Positions 43,552-52,875 of a DNA stretch of 64,000 nt are shown in pieces. Position 1 is the first letter of the stretch. Every line of letters begins with the position of its first letter. A program made the position numbers and the translations under genes. The DNA comes from Thalassospira lucentensis (lineage in GTDB: Bacteria; Pseudomonadota; Alphaproteobacteria; Rhodospirillales; Thalassospiraceae), in contig NZ_JAATOV010000004.1 of assembly GCF_011806425.1 (NCBI RefSeq), forward strand, positions 1-64,000, given 5' to 3'. Under the pieces are notes generated by a model. That model had not been told where the DNA came from, made no database searches, and saw only the letters and a list, made by a program, of their open reading frames with translations.

Positions 43552-45153
43552 CTAAGCGGGGTTATAGGTCGGCGCGTGCACGGCGATCCCGTCAAATAGC
43601 GGATCATGATACCAATCGATCCGGTGCGCCTTGATTGGCGGCACGCCCTTGCGAAACAGGATTTGTTCTTCCTTGGGAAAACGCGCAACGTCGGGCGATT
43701 TTAAAATCGGCTGCATGTCGCGCCCGCGCAAATGAACCGGGCGGTCGGTTGCCTCCCCACTTCCGGTATCGTCAAATTTTGACATCGCGGTCAGGCCCGA
43801 CACCCAATCAAGGTTAAACGCCCCGTCCTGGCTCAGCACCGAAATCGCATCCACCCGCCCAACAACATTTTCCCAATTCAGGCACACATCCATCAATCCG
43901 CTCACCCCGCTAAAGCCGGGCCAAACAACCATGCCTTCGCCGTATCCCCCGCCCAGCAAACGCTCAAACAACGGCATCCGCCCGACATGTTCAATCCCGT
44001 CCATCAGGACAAGGAATTCCGGATCGCCGCTTTTCCAATTGCGCTGACTAAGCAAGTTCATCATCGCCACCAGCATCACCCGGCTAAACGATATGTGGAC
44101 TTCCGGCGCATCCCCGCCCAGTTGCCCAATGACGAAAATGGAAACCGCCCCTTTGGCAATGTCGTCCAATTCAAAGCTGCTTTTGCTGACAACACGCGCG
44201 ATCTGCGGATTATCAAACTCCGCCGTGGCCCCGCGACAGGCCTCGATGATCTTCATGCGCTGATCTTCGCTCATATCAAGGATATTCAGCGCCACATCTG
44301 AAATCCGGCCATCGGCGGAATCAATGTTCATCAGCTCTTCAAGGATTTTATAAAACCGGTGCGATGGCATAATCAAGTTACGCCGCACTTCGCCCAATGT
44401 TCGGTTTTCCTTGGCACTGGTCAAAAGGGTATGAACAATAAAGCCCTGCAACAAAGACCGCGCAAGCCGCGCTTCCTTCTCGTCCAGTTCATTGACAAAG
44501 ACCGGCGCCAACAAGGTATCAGCGATCAAACCGGTATCGGTGATCATGCCCTCGCCCTGCTGGCGGATAAAATCAAACGGGTTGAACTGATCGGTTTCAA
44601 ATCCGCTCTGGCCATGCGGATCAATCACAATCAAATTTTGGCCAAGCCGCCGACGCCGTTCATGAATGGCGCGAAAAATACTGCCATAGCGTTCATAAAC
44701 AAACAGATTGCCAGTATGGAGCAACGCGTTGGGTTCGGCACTGGCGCGGTAATATTCTTCGGGCGTGGTCGAAAAGGTCAAAACACGTTTAAGGCCCGAC
44801 GCCCCGATCAAACTTTTATCATCGCCCCAACGCCCCAACACCAAGGTCGGATTGCTTTCAAGCATCTTGCGACCGTCCAAATCTTCGCGCTTGGCCCATT
44901 GGCCTTCGGCCTTGATTTTTGCCGCCTGTGCCGGGGACATCGATTTTGTCGGACGGCTGTTTTTGCCACCGGACGCGGATGATTTTGTCCGGTTCAGCGC
45001 AATCACAATCAGTGGCAAGAACATCGGGATGATAAAGCAAACAGCCCCCAAAAGCGCCATTTCATAATCGCCGCTAAACAGACCAAGTGCTACCACCATC
45101 GCACCAAGCGCCCACAGCAACACCATGACAACCCGAAACAAGCCTGTCCCCAT
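43552..45153 (-). CDS. Orphan VirD4/TraG-like membrane protein lacking Walker A
   Basis: A 533-residue protein with two N-terminal transmembrane helices (about 5-25 and 30-52) and a body that resembles type IV coupling ATPases. LGQNLIVIDPHGQSGFETDQFNPFDFI matches the VxDPxGxSxRxNPL segment, and FLVLMDGIEHVGRMPLFERLLGGGYGEGMVVWPGF matches the LLDEFxxLGRMPxLExxLxxGRGYG Walker-B block. The Walker A GxxGxGK motif is absent; the corresponding area reads NALLHTGNLFVYERYGS. The Walker-B Glu is replaced by Gly (DG), so ATP hydrolysis is unlikely. No conjugation genes are nearby. ATG 45153 has gggagtg upstream. The function is unknown. Confidence 0.7.
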   Translation of the reverse strand: MGTGLFRVVMVLLWALGAMVVALGLFSGDYEMALLGAVCFIIPMFLPLIVIALNRTKSSASGGKNSRPTKSMSPAQAAKIKAEGQWAKREDLDGRKMLESNPTLVLGRWGDDKSLIGASGLKRVLTFSTTPEEYYRASAEPNALLHTGNLFVYERYGSIFRAIHERRRRLGQNLIVIDPHGQSGFETDQFNPFDFIRQQGEGMITDTGLIADTLLAPVFVNELDEKEARLARSLLQGFIVHTLLTSAKENRTLGEVRRNLIMPSHRFYKILEELMNIDSADGRISDVALNILDMSEDQRMKIIEACRGATAEFDNPQIARVVSKSSFELDDIAKGAVSIFVIGQLGGDAPEVHISFSRVMLVAMMNLLSQRNWKSGDPEFLVLMDGIEHVGRMPLFERLLGGGYGEGMVVWPGFSGVSGLMDVCLNWENVVGRVDAISVLSQDGAFNLDWVSGLTAMSKFDDTGSGEATDRPVHLRGRDMQPILKSPDVARFPKEEQILFRKGVPPIKAHRIDWYHDPLFDGIAVHAPTYNPA

Positions 45154-45431
45154 TAAACACTCCCTCAATGTTGCCGTTTGCTTGGCCCCGTTGGTCCCGT
45201 CGCGCTGCGATACGGCGACGCAATGATCACTTCTTTACCGTGATCTTATATAAACAAATACCAACTATACGTAAGGGTTGCACGTCTTATTCTTCTAATT
45301 AACCCAAAGGCATAAGAGATAATCGCAATCCCCGCCCCAAATGACTGCCCCCAAATGACAGCATCCACCCGCGATCAGCGACAAACAGCAAACCGCCCCC
45401 AGTAAACCGCACCTCGTAAACCGCACATAGC
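45154..45431. other. Intergenic region between the DUF4167 terminator and the VirD4-like gene
   Basis: About 280 bp. It has an AT-rich stretch (45240-45320) that probably holds the VirD4-like promoter, and two pairs of short direct repeats (aaatgac and taaaccgcac, 45340-45430). No gene is visible. Confidence 0.5.
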
Positions 45432-45470
45432 AAAACACCCCGCAGAATGATTTCCGCTGGGGTGTTTTAC
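45432..45470 (-). terminator. Rho-independent terminator after the DUF4167 gene
   Basis: Stem aaaacacccc / ggggtgtttt (45432-45468). On the minus strand the stem ends in gggtgttttgctatg, so the T run is short. Confidence 0.8.
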
Positions 45471-45497
45471 GTAACAGGCAATTAGTAAATGTCGTGA

Positions 45498-46373
45498 TCA
45501 GGCCGAAACGGGTTCGGTCCCTTCATCAGATGACGCATCGCCACCTTCGCCGTCTTCACGGCCGGCTGCCCGGCTGCGTCCACGACGCGCTGTCGGATGA
45601 CGGCCACGTGTGCGCGCGGTACCTGCTGCGGCACGGCGCGGCTTTTTCTTTTCTTCGCCGTCCTGACCTGCATCGGTGCTGGCGTCTGGCGCTGCATTAT
45701 CTGCATCAGATGCTGCTGCCGCGGGCGTTGCGATTTCTGCTGGCGCATCCGCATTGGCACCCGCCACTGCAATCACGTCATCAGATGCCGGGGCCGCATC
45801 GGCATTTGCCGGTTTGCGGGGACGGCGTGCATCGGTACGACGGGCACGCGGTGCGCGTTTCGGCTTTTCTTCACCACCATCAGCAGACGCCGCAACGGTA
45901 TTTTCCTGGCTGGCATTGTCGCCGCCATTATTGTCCCGGTTGGTGTTGTCGCTGTTTGGTGCGCCGTTGGCTGCATCGTCAGATGCCGCAACCGTTTCGG
46001 TGTTTGCGCCCTGCCCATCGCGTTGATTGGGCTGGTTATCACCGCGATCGTCGCGATTGTTACGCTGATTACGTTGACGGTTGTTGTTGTTATTGCTGTT
46101 ATCGCCGCCGCGTTCTTCGCGACGTTGATTTTCCCATTCCTGCGCAGCTTGCAAGATACGGTAGTAATGTTCAGCATGCTGATAATAGTTTTCAGCCAGA
46201 ACCGGATCGTCAGTACAATCCTTGGCCAGCGAAACATATTTCTCGTGAACCTGTTGCGCGTTACCGCGAACACGTCCATCTGGACCATTACTATCAAAAT
46301 TCTGAAATTTTGGATTTACTGGACGTTTATTAGGCTGTTGCCGTCCGCGCGGACGTTTATTGTTATTTCTCAT
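45498..46373 (-). CDS. DUF4167 domain protein, RNA-binding-like basic protein
   Basis: A 291-residue alphaproteobacterial protein. The N-terminus has the conserved DUF4167 block: basic RPRGRQQPN segment, then FDSNGPDGRVRGNAQQVHEKYVSLAKDCTDDPVLAENYYQHAEHYYRIL (about 25-75). The rest is low complexity: Asn/Arg runs (about 88-115), then Ala/Asp/Glu stretches and Arg-rich patches (PRARRTDARRPRKP, GTARTRGRHPTARRGRSRAAGRE). It lies near prmC/prfA, as is usual for this family in Rhodospirillales. RNA or nucleoid binding is suggested by composition only. The start has a weak Shine-Dalgarno. Confidence 0.88.
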   Translation of the reverse strand: MRNNNKRPRGRQQPNKRPVNPKFQNFDSNGPDGRVRGNAQQVHEKYVSLAKDCTDDPVLAENYYQHAEHYYRILQAAQEWENQRREERGGDNSNNNNNRQRNQRNNRDDRGDNQPNQRDGQGANTETVAASDDAANGAPNSDNTNRDNNGGDNASQENTVAASADGGEEKPKRAPRARRTDARRPRKPANADAAPASDDVIAVAGANADAPAEIATPAAAASDADNAAPDASTDAGQDGEEKKKPRRAAAGTARTRGRHPTARRGRSRAAGREDGEGGDASSDEGTEPVSA

Positions 46374-46825
46374 ATCAACATGACTTTGGTGTTGAAGGAC
46401 AATCCGGTGACATCATCGGTCCCGGAACCACTCCGTCTGAAAAACATATTTCCCGCTAAACAGACCCGATCAAACGGCATCAAGATAAATCAACCAAGAA
46501 CCTTATCAGGAACGGAGATTATTAACTGTTTACTGGGGAACACGGCGCTTTCATAAGCGCGTCGGGCACCCGGCCCGTTCAAACCAACCTATATGGCTTA
46601 TTCAGTTATTCCAACTGTTTTTTTCATTGCCAAACGCTTTTTTTCACATAGGTCATATGCAGAAGCAAAAGCGTTTCACTTTTAAGCTGTGTCGTTTTGC
46701 CGAAGCCCGCCTTTTGCCAGGCAAAGAAAGCCCTACACAGCGCAGCAGCACAACGATCAAGGGCCTTGACGAAGCGCGGTAAAAGGCCGTCGCGACAAAA
46801 TGCTGCAGGTTAAATGCGCCACGCT
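46374..46825. other. Intergenic region between DUF4167 and prmC
   Basis: About 450 bp with AT-rich parts (46590-46680) and two similar acgcttttttt/aaaagcgtttca segments of opposite sense (46629 and 46667), which could form a weak hairpin. No tRNA, terminator or gene is identified. Confidence 0.5.
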
Positions 46826-47755
46826 CTAAATCACGCAGCGCCCCACGGAACAGCGGGTTTTCTTCGCGGCAACACACCGGACAATGCCGCCAAGATCTTC
46901 GCGGTGTTCAACGCCGACAAACCCGGCCTCCACCAGCAAATGCCCCACATCGGCTTCCTGCCCACGGCCAATCTCAAAAATCACAAACCCGCCCGGCTTG
47001 GTCAATTCAAACGCGGTCTTTGATAAAATCCGATAGGCTGCCAGTCCATCACCCTCGTCGGTCAAGGCACGCCGTGGGTCAAACTTTTGGACCTCCGGGC
47101 TTAAGCTGTCCATCTCGTCGCGGGTGATATAGGGCGGGTTGGACATCACAAGGTCAAACCCCGCTTCGCGCTCGGCGGGGCTTAGCGCACTATCCCAATC
47201 AGACACCCGAAATTCCGCCTGATCTTCCATCTCAAGCGCGGCTGCATTTTGCTGTGCGCAGGCAACCGCCCCGTCACTGATATCAAGCCCGATACCCGTT
47301 GATCCCGGCAAATCGCCAAGGGTCGACAACAACAAACACCCGGTTCCCGTCCCGAAATCAACGATGCGCGGCGCATCCGCGTCTTCAAGGAAATCAATCG
47401 CCCACTCGACCAGTGTTTCACTATCGGGGCGCGGTTCCAACGTATCGGGGGCCAGCTTAAAGGTATGACGCCAAAAATCACGCTCCCCCAAAATGCGGCC
47501 AACCGGCTCATTCTGGGTGCGCCGTGTAATCATATCGCGAAAGACCGCAACCTTGTCGGGCGCAACCGCGTCTTCGGGCCATGCCGTAATCCGGCCACCA
47601 TCCACACCCGCCGCACGGGCCAGCAAAATACGCGCATCCATGCGTGCATTTTCGATCCCGGCCGCATTCAGCGCCGCAACAGCCTCGGCCATCAACGTAC
47701 CAAGTGTCGCGCCACGGATCGCACCATCATGCGGGGTCGGATGGTCACCTGCCAT
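46826..47755 (-). CDS. prmC: Release factor glutamine N5-methyltransferase PrmC (HemK)
   Basis: Methylates the Gln of the GGQ motif in release factors RF1 and RF2. The 309-residue protein has an N-terminal helical domain, the SAM motif VDFGTGTGCLLLSTLGDLPGSTGIGLDIS (about 136-164) and the diagnostic NPPY motif in LVMSNPPYITRDEM (about 210). The C-terminus has an unusual Cys/Arg tail (KKTRCSVGRCVI). The gene starts 4 nt after the prfA stop, so enzyme and substrate are translated together. Last gene of the hisS-hemA-prfA-prmC cluster. Confidence 0.95.
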   Translation of the reverse strand: MAGDHPTPHDGAIRGATLGTLMAEAVAALNAAGIENARMDARILLARAAGVDGGRITAWPEDAVAPDKVAVFRDMITRRTQNEPVGRILGERDFWRHTFKLAPDTLEPRPDSETLVEWAIDFLEDADAPRIVDFGTGTGCLLLSTLGDLPGSTGIGLDISDGAVACAQQNAAALEMEDQAEFRVSDWDSALSPAEREAGFDLVMSNPPYITRDEMDSLSPEVQKFDPRRALTDEGDGLAAYRILSKTAFELTKPGGFVIFEIGRGQEADVGHLLVEAGFVGVEHREDLGGIVRCVAAKKTRCSVGRCVI

Positions 47756-47759
47756 GATC

Positions 47760-48842
47760 TTAACTTTCGATCTCGGCCAGTTTCTGTGCCTGTTCTTCGG
47801 AAATCAGGGCATCAACCATTTCATCGACCGATGGGCCACCGGCAATGAAATCATCCAACCGATACAGCGTCAGGTTAATACGGTGATCAGACACACGTCC
47901 CTGCGGGAAGTTATAGGTCCGAATACGTTCGGAACGATCCCCCGAACCGACCTGTGATTTACGGTCGGCGGCACGGGCGGTGTCCTTGCTTTCGCGTTCC
48001 TGATCATACAGGCGCGACAGCAACATCTTCATCGCTTTTTCTTTGTTCTTATGCTGGGATTTTGCTTCTTGGCTGGCCGCAACCACGCCGGTCGGAATAT
48101 GGGTAATCCGCACCGCACTATCGGTCGTGTTGACGTGCTGGCCACCGGCCCCTTGCGACCGGTATGTATCAATGCGCAAATCCTTGGGATCAACACGAAT
48201 ATCAACTTCTTCCGCTTCGGGCAAAACCGCAACCGTTGCCGCAGACGTGTGAATACGCCCGCCACCCTCGGTCACCGGCACACGCTGAACGCGGTGCACG
48301 CCACTTTCAAATTTCAACCGGGCAAACACATCGGTCCCCGACACGTTGACGATGACTTCCTTAAACCCGCCAAGGTCGTTTTCGCTGGCATCCATCTGCT
48401 CAAACTTCCAGCCGCGCCCTTCGGCATACCGCTGATACATCCGATACAGATCGGCCGCAAACAGGGCGGCTTCTTCGCCCCCCGTCCCGGCGCGGATTTC
48501 AAGGATGGCGTTCTTGCTGTCCGCACTGTCTTTGGGGATCAGCATCAGCTTAACGGCGTGTTCGGCCTCAGGCAGCTTTTCCTGAATTTCGTACTTTTCC
48601 GCCTCGGCCATTTCGCGCATATCGCGGTCGCCTTCTGGATCGGCCAAAATTTCCTTGGCTTCATCCAGATCGTTTAACAGCTTGCGATAAACTTCAATCG
48701 CCTCAACCACCGGCGACAAATCAGCATGTTCGCGCGACAGTTTGACAAAATCATCCCCATCAAGCTCGCCACTCGACAGAAGTGAATTAAGCTCGTCGAA
48801 CCGGCGTACAACACCATCGAGTTTCCCAAGGTCCAGACTCAC
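47760..48842 (-). CDS. prfA: Peptide chain release factor 1
   Basis: Recognises UAA and UAG stop codons and triggers peptide release. The 360-residue protein contains the anticodon-mimicking region and the catalytic GGQ in [24 protein letters not shown] (about 230), followed by the RNA-contacting QKNKEKAM-like region ([19 protein letters not shown]). The start is GTG, overlapping the hemA stop codon (GTGA), which indicates coupling. Confidence 0.97.
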   Translation of the reverse strand: MSLDLGKLDGVVRRFDELNSLLSSGELDGDDFVKLSREHADLSPVVEAIEVYRKLLNDLDEAKEILADPEGDRDMREMAEAEKYEIQEKLPEAEHAVKLMLIPKDSADSKNAILEIRAGTGGEEAALFAADLYRMYQRYAEGRGWKFEQMDASENDLGGFKEVIVNVSGTDVFARLKFESGVHRVQRVPVTEGGGRIHTSAATVAVLPEAEEVDIRVDPKDLRIDTYRSQGAGGQHVNTTDSAVRITHIPTGVVAASQEAKSQHKNKEKAMKMLLSRLYDQERESKDTARAADRKSQVGSGDRSERIRTYNFPQGRVSDHRINLTLYRLDDFIAGGPSVDEMVDALISEEQAQKLAEIES

Positions 48843-50194
48843 TCTTTCTTCTCCTGTTCGGGGTCGGTCGGGGTGTCTTCATCCCCAACCCGTTTGTCAT
48901 CAAGATCAAATAAACGCGCCAACAGTTTCTGGGCCTTCACCCACTCAACCGTGCCAGCACCTTCTGTCGTCGTCGCCAAGTCTTTTAGGGCCTTGGTCGG
49001 CGTATGCAACAATCGATTAATCAAAAGCCGCGTTGCCTTTTCCGCATCGCCGTGACTTTCGTTTAACGCATCTGCGCGCACCATTTCAAAACGTCGGCGC
49101 AAATCGGCAATTGCGGGGACGGCGGCACGCTGGGCACGCCCGCGTACAAAACCATCCAGCTCCGCCTCAATCAGTGCCCAGGCCTCATCGGCCTTTTCTT
49201 CACGTCCGCCGCGCCCTTCGGCGGCAATATTTTCAAGGTCCTCCAGACGATACAGGAAAACCTCGTCAATCTCGTCAACCTGCGGATCAATGTCGCCGGG
49301 AACGGCGGTATCAATCATCAAAACCGGGCGATACCGGCGGCGCTTTACCGCGGCCAGCGCACGGTCGCGATCAATCATATACCGCCGTGAACCACCCGCC
49401 GTCAGGATAAGGTCCGCCTCAGCCATCAACCGATCAAGGTCATCCATTTCCGACCAATGGCAATCAAGACGCCGGGCGACAAGGCGTGCGCGTGCGGCCA
49501 AACGATCCGTCACCAAAATGCGGCCAATGCCGCGTTCGGCCAACGATGCGGCGATCAATTCGCCCATATCACCGGCCCCGGCCAGCAACAGGGTGCAATC
49601 TTTTAAATCGCCATGTAAATCACGCGCAACCGATTGGGCCGCTGCGGCAATGGAAACCGCCCCTTGCCCAATGCCGGTTTGATTGCGGACCTTTTTGGCA
49701 ATCGCATATGCCGTCTGGTAAACCAGTTCAAGCTCACGCCCAACAAGGTCATGCGCGCGTGCAATCCGATGGGCGTCCTTGACCTGACCAAAAACTTCCG
49801 GTTCGCCAATCACCAAACTGTCAAGCGATGCGGCAACCGCAAACATGTGGCGCAATGCATCGCGCCCGGACCGGATATAAAGCTCGGCGGCCAATTGATC
49901 ACGATCCACATCCGCCCAAAGCGACATCAGATCGATCAACCGTTCCCGGCCGCGCTCGGCCTCGGACGCCAAAAGATGAATTTCCGTGCGGTTGCACGTC
50001 GATAACACAACCGCCTGCCCCAAACGGGCTTGGGCAATTGCCGATAAAAACTGTGGCAGGCGGGCTTCGTCAATGAACAGACGGTCGCGGGTATCTTCGC
50101 TCGACCGCCGATGATTGGTGCCGATCACCAAAAGGCGATCTAGCGGCCAATCTCCGGCATCGTCCTGCGAAATCCCGTCTGCCCCGTCTGCCAC
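48839..50194 (-). CDS. hemA: Glutamyl-tRNA reductase
   Basis: First enzyme of the C5 route to 5-aminolevulinate and haem, reducing glutamyl-tRNA with NADPH. The 451-residue protein shows [17 protein letters not shown], the catalytic Cys in [39 protein letters not shown] and [18 protein letters not shown]. The C-terminal dimerisation domain and a charged tail follow. The C5 route in an alphaproteobacterium is notable because many members use ALA synthase. The start is GTG. It lies 8 nt after hisS and overlaps prfA by 4 nt. Confidence 0.95.
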   Translation of the reverse strand: MADGADGISQDDAGDWPLDRLLVIGTNHRRSSEDTRDRLFIDEARLPQFLSAIAQARLGQAVVLSTCNRTEIHLLASEAERGRERLIDLMSLWADVDRDQLAAELYIRSGRDALRHMFAVAASLDSLVIGEPEVFGQVKDAHRIARAHDLVGRELELVYQTAYAIAKKVRNQTGIGQGAVSIAAAAQSVARDLHGDLKDCTLLLAGAGDMGELIAASLAERGIGRILVTDRLAARARLVARRLDCHWSEMDDLDRLMAEADLILTAGGSRRYMIDRDRALAAVKRRRYRPVLMIDTAVPGDIDPQVDEIDEVFLYRLEDLENIAAEGRGGREEKADEAWALIEAELDGFVRGRAQRAAVPAIADLRRRFEMVRADALNESHGDAEKATRLLINRLLHTPTKALKDLATTTEGAGTVEWVKAQKLLARLFDLDDKRVGDEDTPTDPEQEKKE

Positions 50195-50202
50195 GCCTTA
50201 AC

Positions 50203-51444
50203 TCATCCTTTGCTGATCACGTCAGCCAGTTGATCAAGGGCAACTTCACGCTGCTCACCTTTATCAAGGTCACGCAACTGCGCCACACCGTTTGCCAATT
50301 CATCATCGCCAAGGATCACGGCCATGCGTGCGTTGGCTTTATCGGCACGCTTCATGCGTTTTTTCATATTGCCCGAATAACCCAGCTCAACCGCAATCCC
50401 AGCTTCGCGCAGGCTCTGCGCAAGGGTCCGGCATTTTGCTTCGGCCGCGTCTCCCATCGGGATCAACGCAACCGGGCGCGGACCCGCCGGGGCTTCACCC
50501 ACCATCAGGGCCAAACGCTCAACACCCGCGGCCCAGCCAACACCGGCGGTCTGCGGGCCGCCCATGGTTGAAATCAGGCCATCATAACGGCCACCGGCCA
50601 TCACCGTGCCCTGCGCACCAAGGGTGTTGGTGGTGAATTCGAAACAGGTGTGGCAATAATAATCAAGGCCACGCACCAAACGCGGGTTCAATTCGTAATT
50701 GATCCCGATATCGCCAAGCCCTTCGGTCAGGCCCTTAAAGAATTCCTGACTGTGCGCATTCAGGTACTCGGCAAACAGCGGCGCATTGGCCACCAATTCG
50801 CGGTCGCCTTCATCCTTGGAATCAAGAATACGCAGCGGGTTCTTTTCAAGACGATTACGGCTGTCTTCTGACAGTTTATCGAAATGCCCCTTAAAGTAAT
50901 CGACCAGAACATCGCGATATGCCGCACGGCTTTCCGGATCACCAAGGGTATTAAGCTCAAGCGTGATGCTGTCCCAAAGACCAAGCGCCTTAAGGATATG
51001 CGCACCATAGCCGATCATCTCGATATCACCGGCAACCTGTTCCACACCCAGAAGTTCCGCACCGATCTGGTGGAACTGACGCTGGCGGCCTTTTTGCGGA
51101 CGCTCATAACGGAACATCGGGCCGTAATAGCTGACCTTTACCGGCGACATTTGCTGCATGCCGTTTGACATATACGCACGCGCAATCCCCGCCGTTCCTT
51201 CGGGACGCAGCGTGATCTGCTCACCGCCGCGATCTTCAAACGTGTACATTTCCTTGGTCACGACATCGGACGTATCGCCAAGGGTGCGGGCAAAGACATC
51301 GGTAAATTCAAAGATCGGCGTGGTCATGCGGTGATAACCATACAACTCGCCAATGTCGCGTGCAGTATTCGCGATATGATCCTGCAATCGGTTCTGTTCA
51401 GGCAGAAGGTCATGCGTACCACGGACGGGTTGAAGCGATGCCAC
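50203..51444 (-). CDS. hisS: Histidyl-tRNA synthetase
   Basis: Class II aminoacyl-tRNA synthetase charging tRNA-His. The 413-residue protein has motif 1/2 features (MRTTPIF-type MTTPIFEFTDVFARTLGDTSDVVTKEMYTF, TLRPEGTAGIARAY, FRYERPQKGRQRQFHQIGAE) and the histidine-specific loops RGLDYYCHTCFEF and VMAGGRYDGLISTMGG. A C-terminal anticodon-binding domain is present. GTG start with ggagacccc upstream. First gene of the four-gene translation/haem cluster. Confidence 0.96.
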   Translation of the reverse strand: MASLQPVRGTHDLLPEQNRLQDHIANTARDIGELYGYHRMTTPIFEFTDVFARTLGDTSDVVTKEMYTFEDRGGEQITLRPEGTAGIARAYMSNGMQQMSPVKVSYYGPMFRYERPQKGRQRQFHQIGAELLGVEQVAGDIEMIGYGAHILKALGLWDSITLELNTLGDPESRAAYRDVLVDYFKGHFDKLSEDSRNRLEKNPLRILDSKDEGDRELVANAPLFAEYLNAHSQEFFKGLTEGLGDIGINYELNPRLVRGLDYYCHTCFEFTTNTLGAQGTVMAGGRYDGLISTMGGPQTAGVGWAAGVERLALMVGEAPAGPRPVALIPMGDAAEAKCRTLAQSLREAGIAVELGYSGNMKKRMKRADKANARMAVILGDDELANGVAQLRDLDKGEQREVALDQLADVISKG

Positions 51445-51519
51445 TTTGGGGTCTCCGATCTAAGTTTAATTCCAGCACTTTACGCCCAATGCATTTGGCG
51501 CAAATTCTTGCAAACATGA

Positions 51520-51551
51520 AAATAGCTTCCCGCCAGTGTGGCGGAAAGCTA
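51520..51551 (-). terminator. Probable terminator after ispG
   Basis: Minus-strand stem agctttccgcc / ggcgggaagct with a 5-nt loop and one mismatch, followed by atttt. It lies about 20 nt beyond the ispG stop. Confidence 0.65.
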
Positions 51552-51572
51552 AAACTGATTAAGACAACTTTG

Positions 51573-52697
51573 CTATTCCGCCGCTGCCAGTTTGGCGGCT
51601 TCTTCGGCCTCGATCTTTGCCGCACGTTCTTCGACCAACTCAACGATATGGTCGACCATCTTTTCCGTGCTGACATTATGATCCGGGCGTCCGGAAATAT
51701 ACATTTTGTGGTTGCCGCCACCGCCACCCGTCAAACCGATATCGGTTTCACGCGCTTCGCCCGGACCATTGACGATACAGCCAATGATCGACAGCGAAAT
51801 CGGGGTCGAAATATGTGCCAAACGTTCTTCAAGGGCCGCGACGGTTTCCACCACGTTAAAGCCCTGACGCGCACAAGACGGGCACGAAATGATCTGCACA
51901 CCACGGGTCCGAAGACCAAGCGATTTTAGGATATCAAACCCGACATGGATTTCCTCAACCGGATCGGCTGACAGCGACACGCGCAACGTGTCCCCAATAC
52001 CGGCCCACAAAAGGTTGCCCATCCCGATGGATGATTTCACCGTCCCACCGCGCAGGCCACCGGCCTCGGTAATGCCAAGATGCAGCGGATAATCACAGGC
52101 TTCTGCCAGCCCATAATAGGCCGCAACTGCCAGGAACACATCCGACGCCTTGACCGAAATCTTGAATTCACGGAAATCAAGGTCTTCAAGGATTTTGGCG
52201 TGGTTTAACGCACTTTCGACCATCGCCTCTGGGCACGGTTCGCCGTAACGCTCAAGCAGCTCTTTTTCCAACGACCCGGCATTCACACCGATCCGCATCG
52301 AACAGCCATGATCTTGGGCGGCTTTGACAACTTCGCGCACACGCTCGGTCGATCCGATATTGCCGGGGTTAATCCGCAAGCACGCAGCACCGGCTTCGGC
52401 GGCTTCAATCGCGCGCTTATAATGGAAATGGATGTCGGCAACGATTGGGACATTGACCTGTTTGACAATGTCTTTCAGCGCAAAGGATGATTCCTGATCC
52501 GGGCAGGACACGCGCACGATATCTGCACCGGCCTCTTCCAACCGATGGATCTGCGCGACAGTCGCGTTCACATCGGTGGTCAGGGTGTTTGTCATCGACT
52601 GCACCGAGATCGGTGCGTCTCCGCCAACTTCCACATTTCCAACACGGATTTTGCGGCTTTGGCGGCGTTCAATATCACGATATGGGCGGACGCTCAT
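51573..52697 (-). CDS. ispG: 4-hydroxy-3-methylbut-2-enyl-diphosphate synthase IspG (GcpE)
   Basis: Iron-sulfur enzyme of the MEP isoprenoid pathway that converts MEcPP to HMBPP. The 374 residues include [44 protein letters not shown] and the three [4Fe-4S]-binding cysteines: [13 protein letters not shown] (CxxC) and [10 protein letters not shown]. It lacks the extra domain of plant-type enzymes, so it is the flavodoxin/ferredoxin-dependent bacterial form. ATG 52697 (MSVRPYRDI) is chosen; an in-frame TTG lies 7 codons upstream. rodZ is the upstream neighbour, but a terminator separates them. Confidence 0.95.
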   Translation of the reverse strand: MSVRPYRDIERRQSRKIRVGNVEVGGDAPISVQSMTNTLTTDVNATVAQIHRLEEAGADIVRVSCPDQESSFALKDIVKQVNVPIVADIHFHYKRAIEAAEAGAACLRINPGNIGSTERVREVVKAAQDHGCSMRIGVNAGSLEKELLERYGEPCPEAMVESALNHAKILEDLDFREFKISVKASDVFLAVAAYYGLAEACDYPLHLGITEAGGLRGGTVKSSIGMGNLLWAGIGDTLRVSLSADPVEEIHVGFDILKSLGLRTRGVQIISCPSCARQGFNVVETVAALEERLAHISTPISLSIIGCIVNGPGEARETDIGLTGGGGGNHKMYISGRPDHNVSTEKMVDHIVELVEERAAKIEAEEAAKLAAAE

Positions 52698-52804
52698 TTC
52701 CGGTTCCAAAATGTTCAAGGTATCTTGTGGTGTATATAGCTTATCAAACGCCGATTAGAAACCGTTGGCTTGCGGATTTTCTCTGCGATCTTGCATGGCA
52801 GGTG

Positions 52805-52836
52805 CGAAAAAGGCGACCCAACCGGGTCGCCTTTGG
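52805..52836 (-). terminator. Rho-independent terminator after rodZ
   Basis: Perfect 11-bp stem aaaggcgaccc / gggtcgccttt (52809-52834), 4-nt loop; on the minus strand it ends in ttttt. It separates rodZ from ispG, which needs its own promoter. Confidence 0.88.
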
Positions 52837-52875
52837 CATTTAATCTGTCACATCTACCGTTTATCGGCGTCGTGT

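Noticed and set aside
45597-46556. 319-codon frame antisense to the DUF4167 gene, full of Cys and hydrophobic residues
   Set aside because: It is the reverse reading of a low-complexity Arg/Asn/Ala gene; such shadows are expected and the DUF4167 domain on the other strand is clear.
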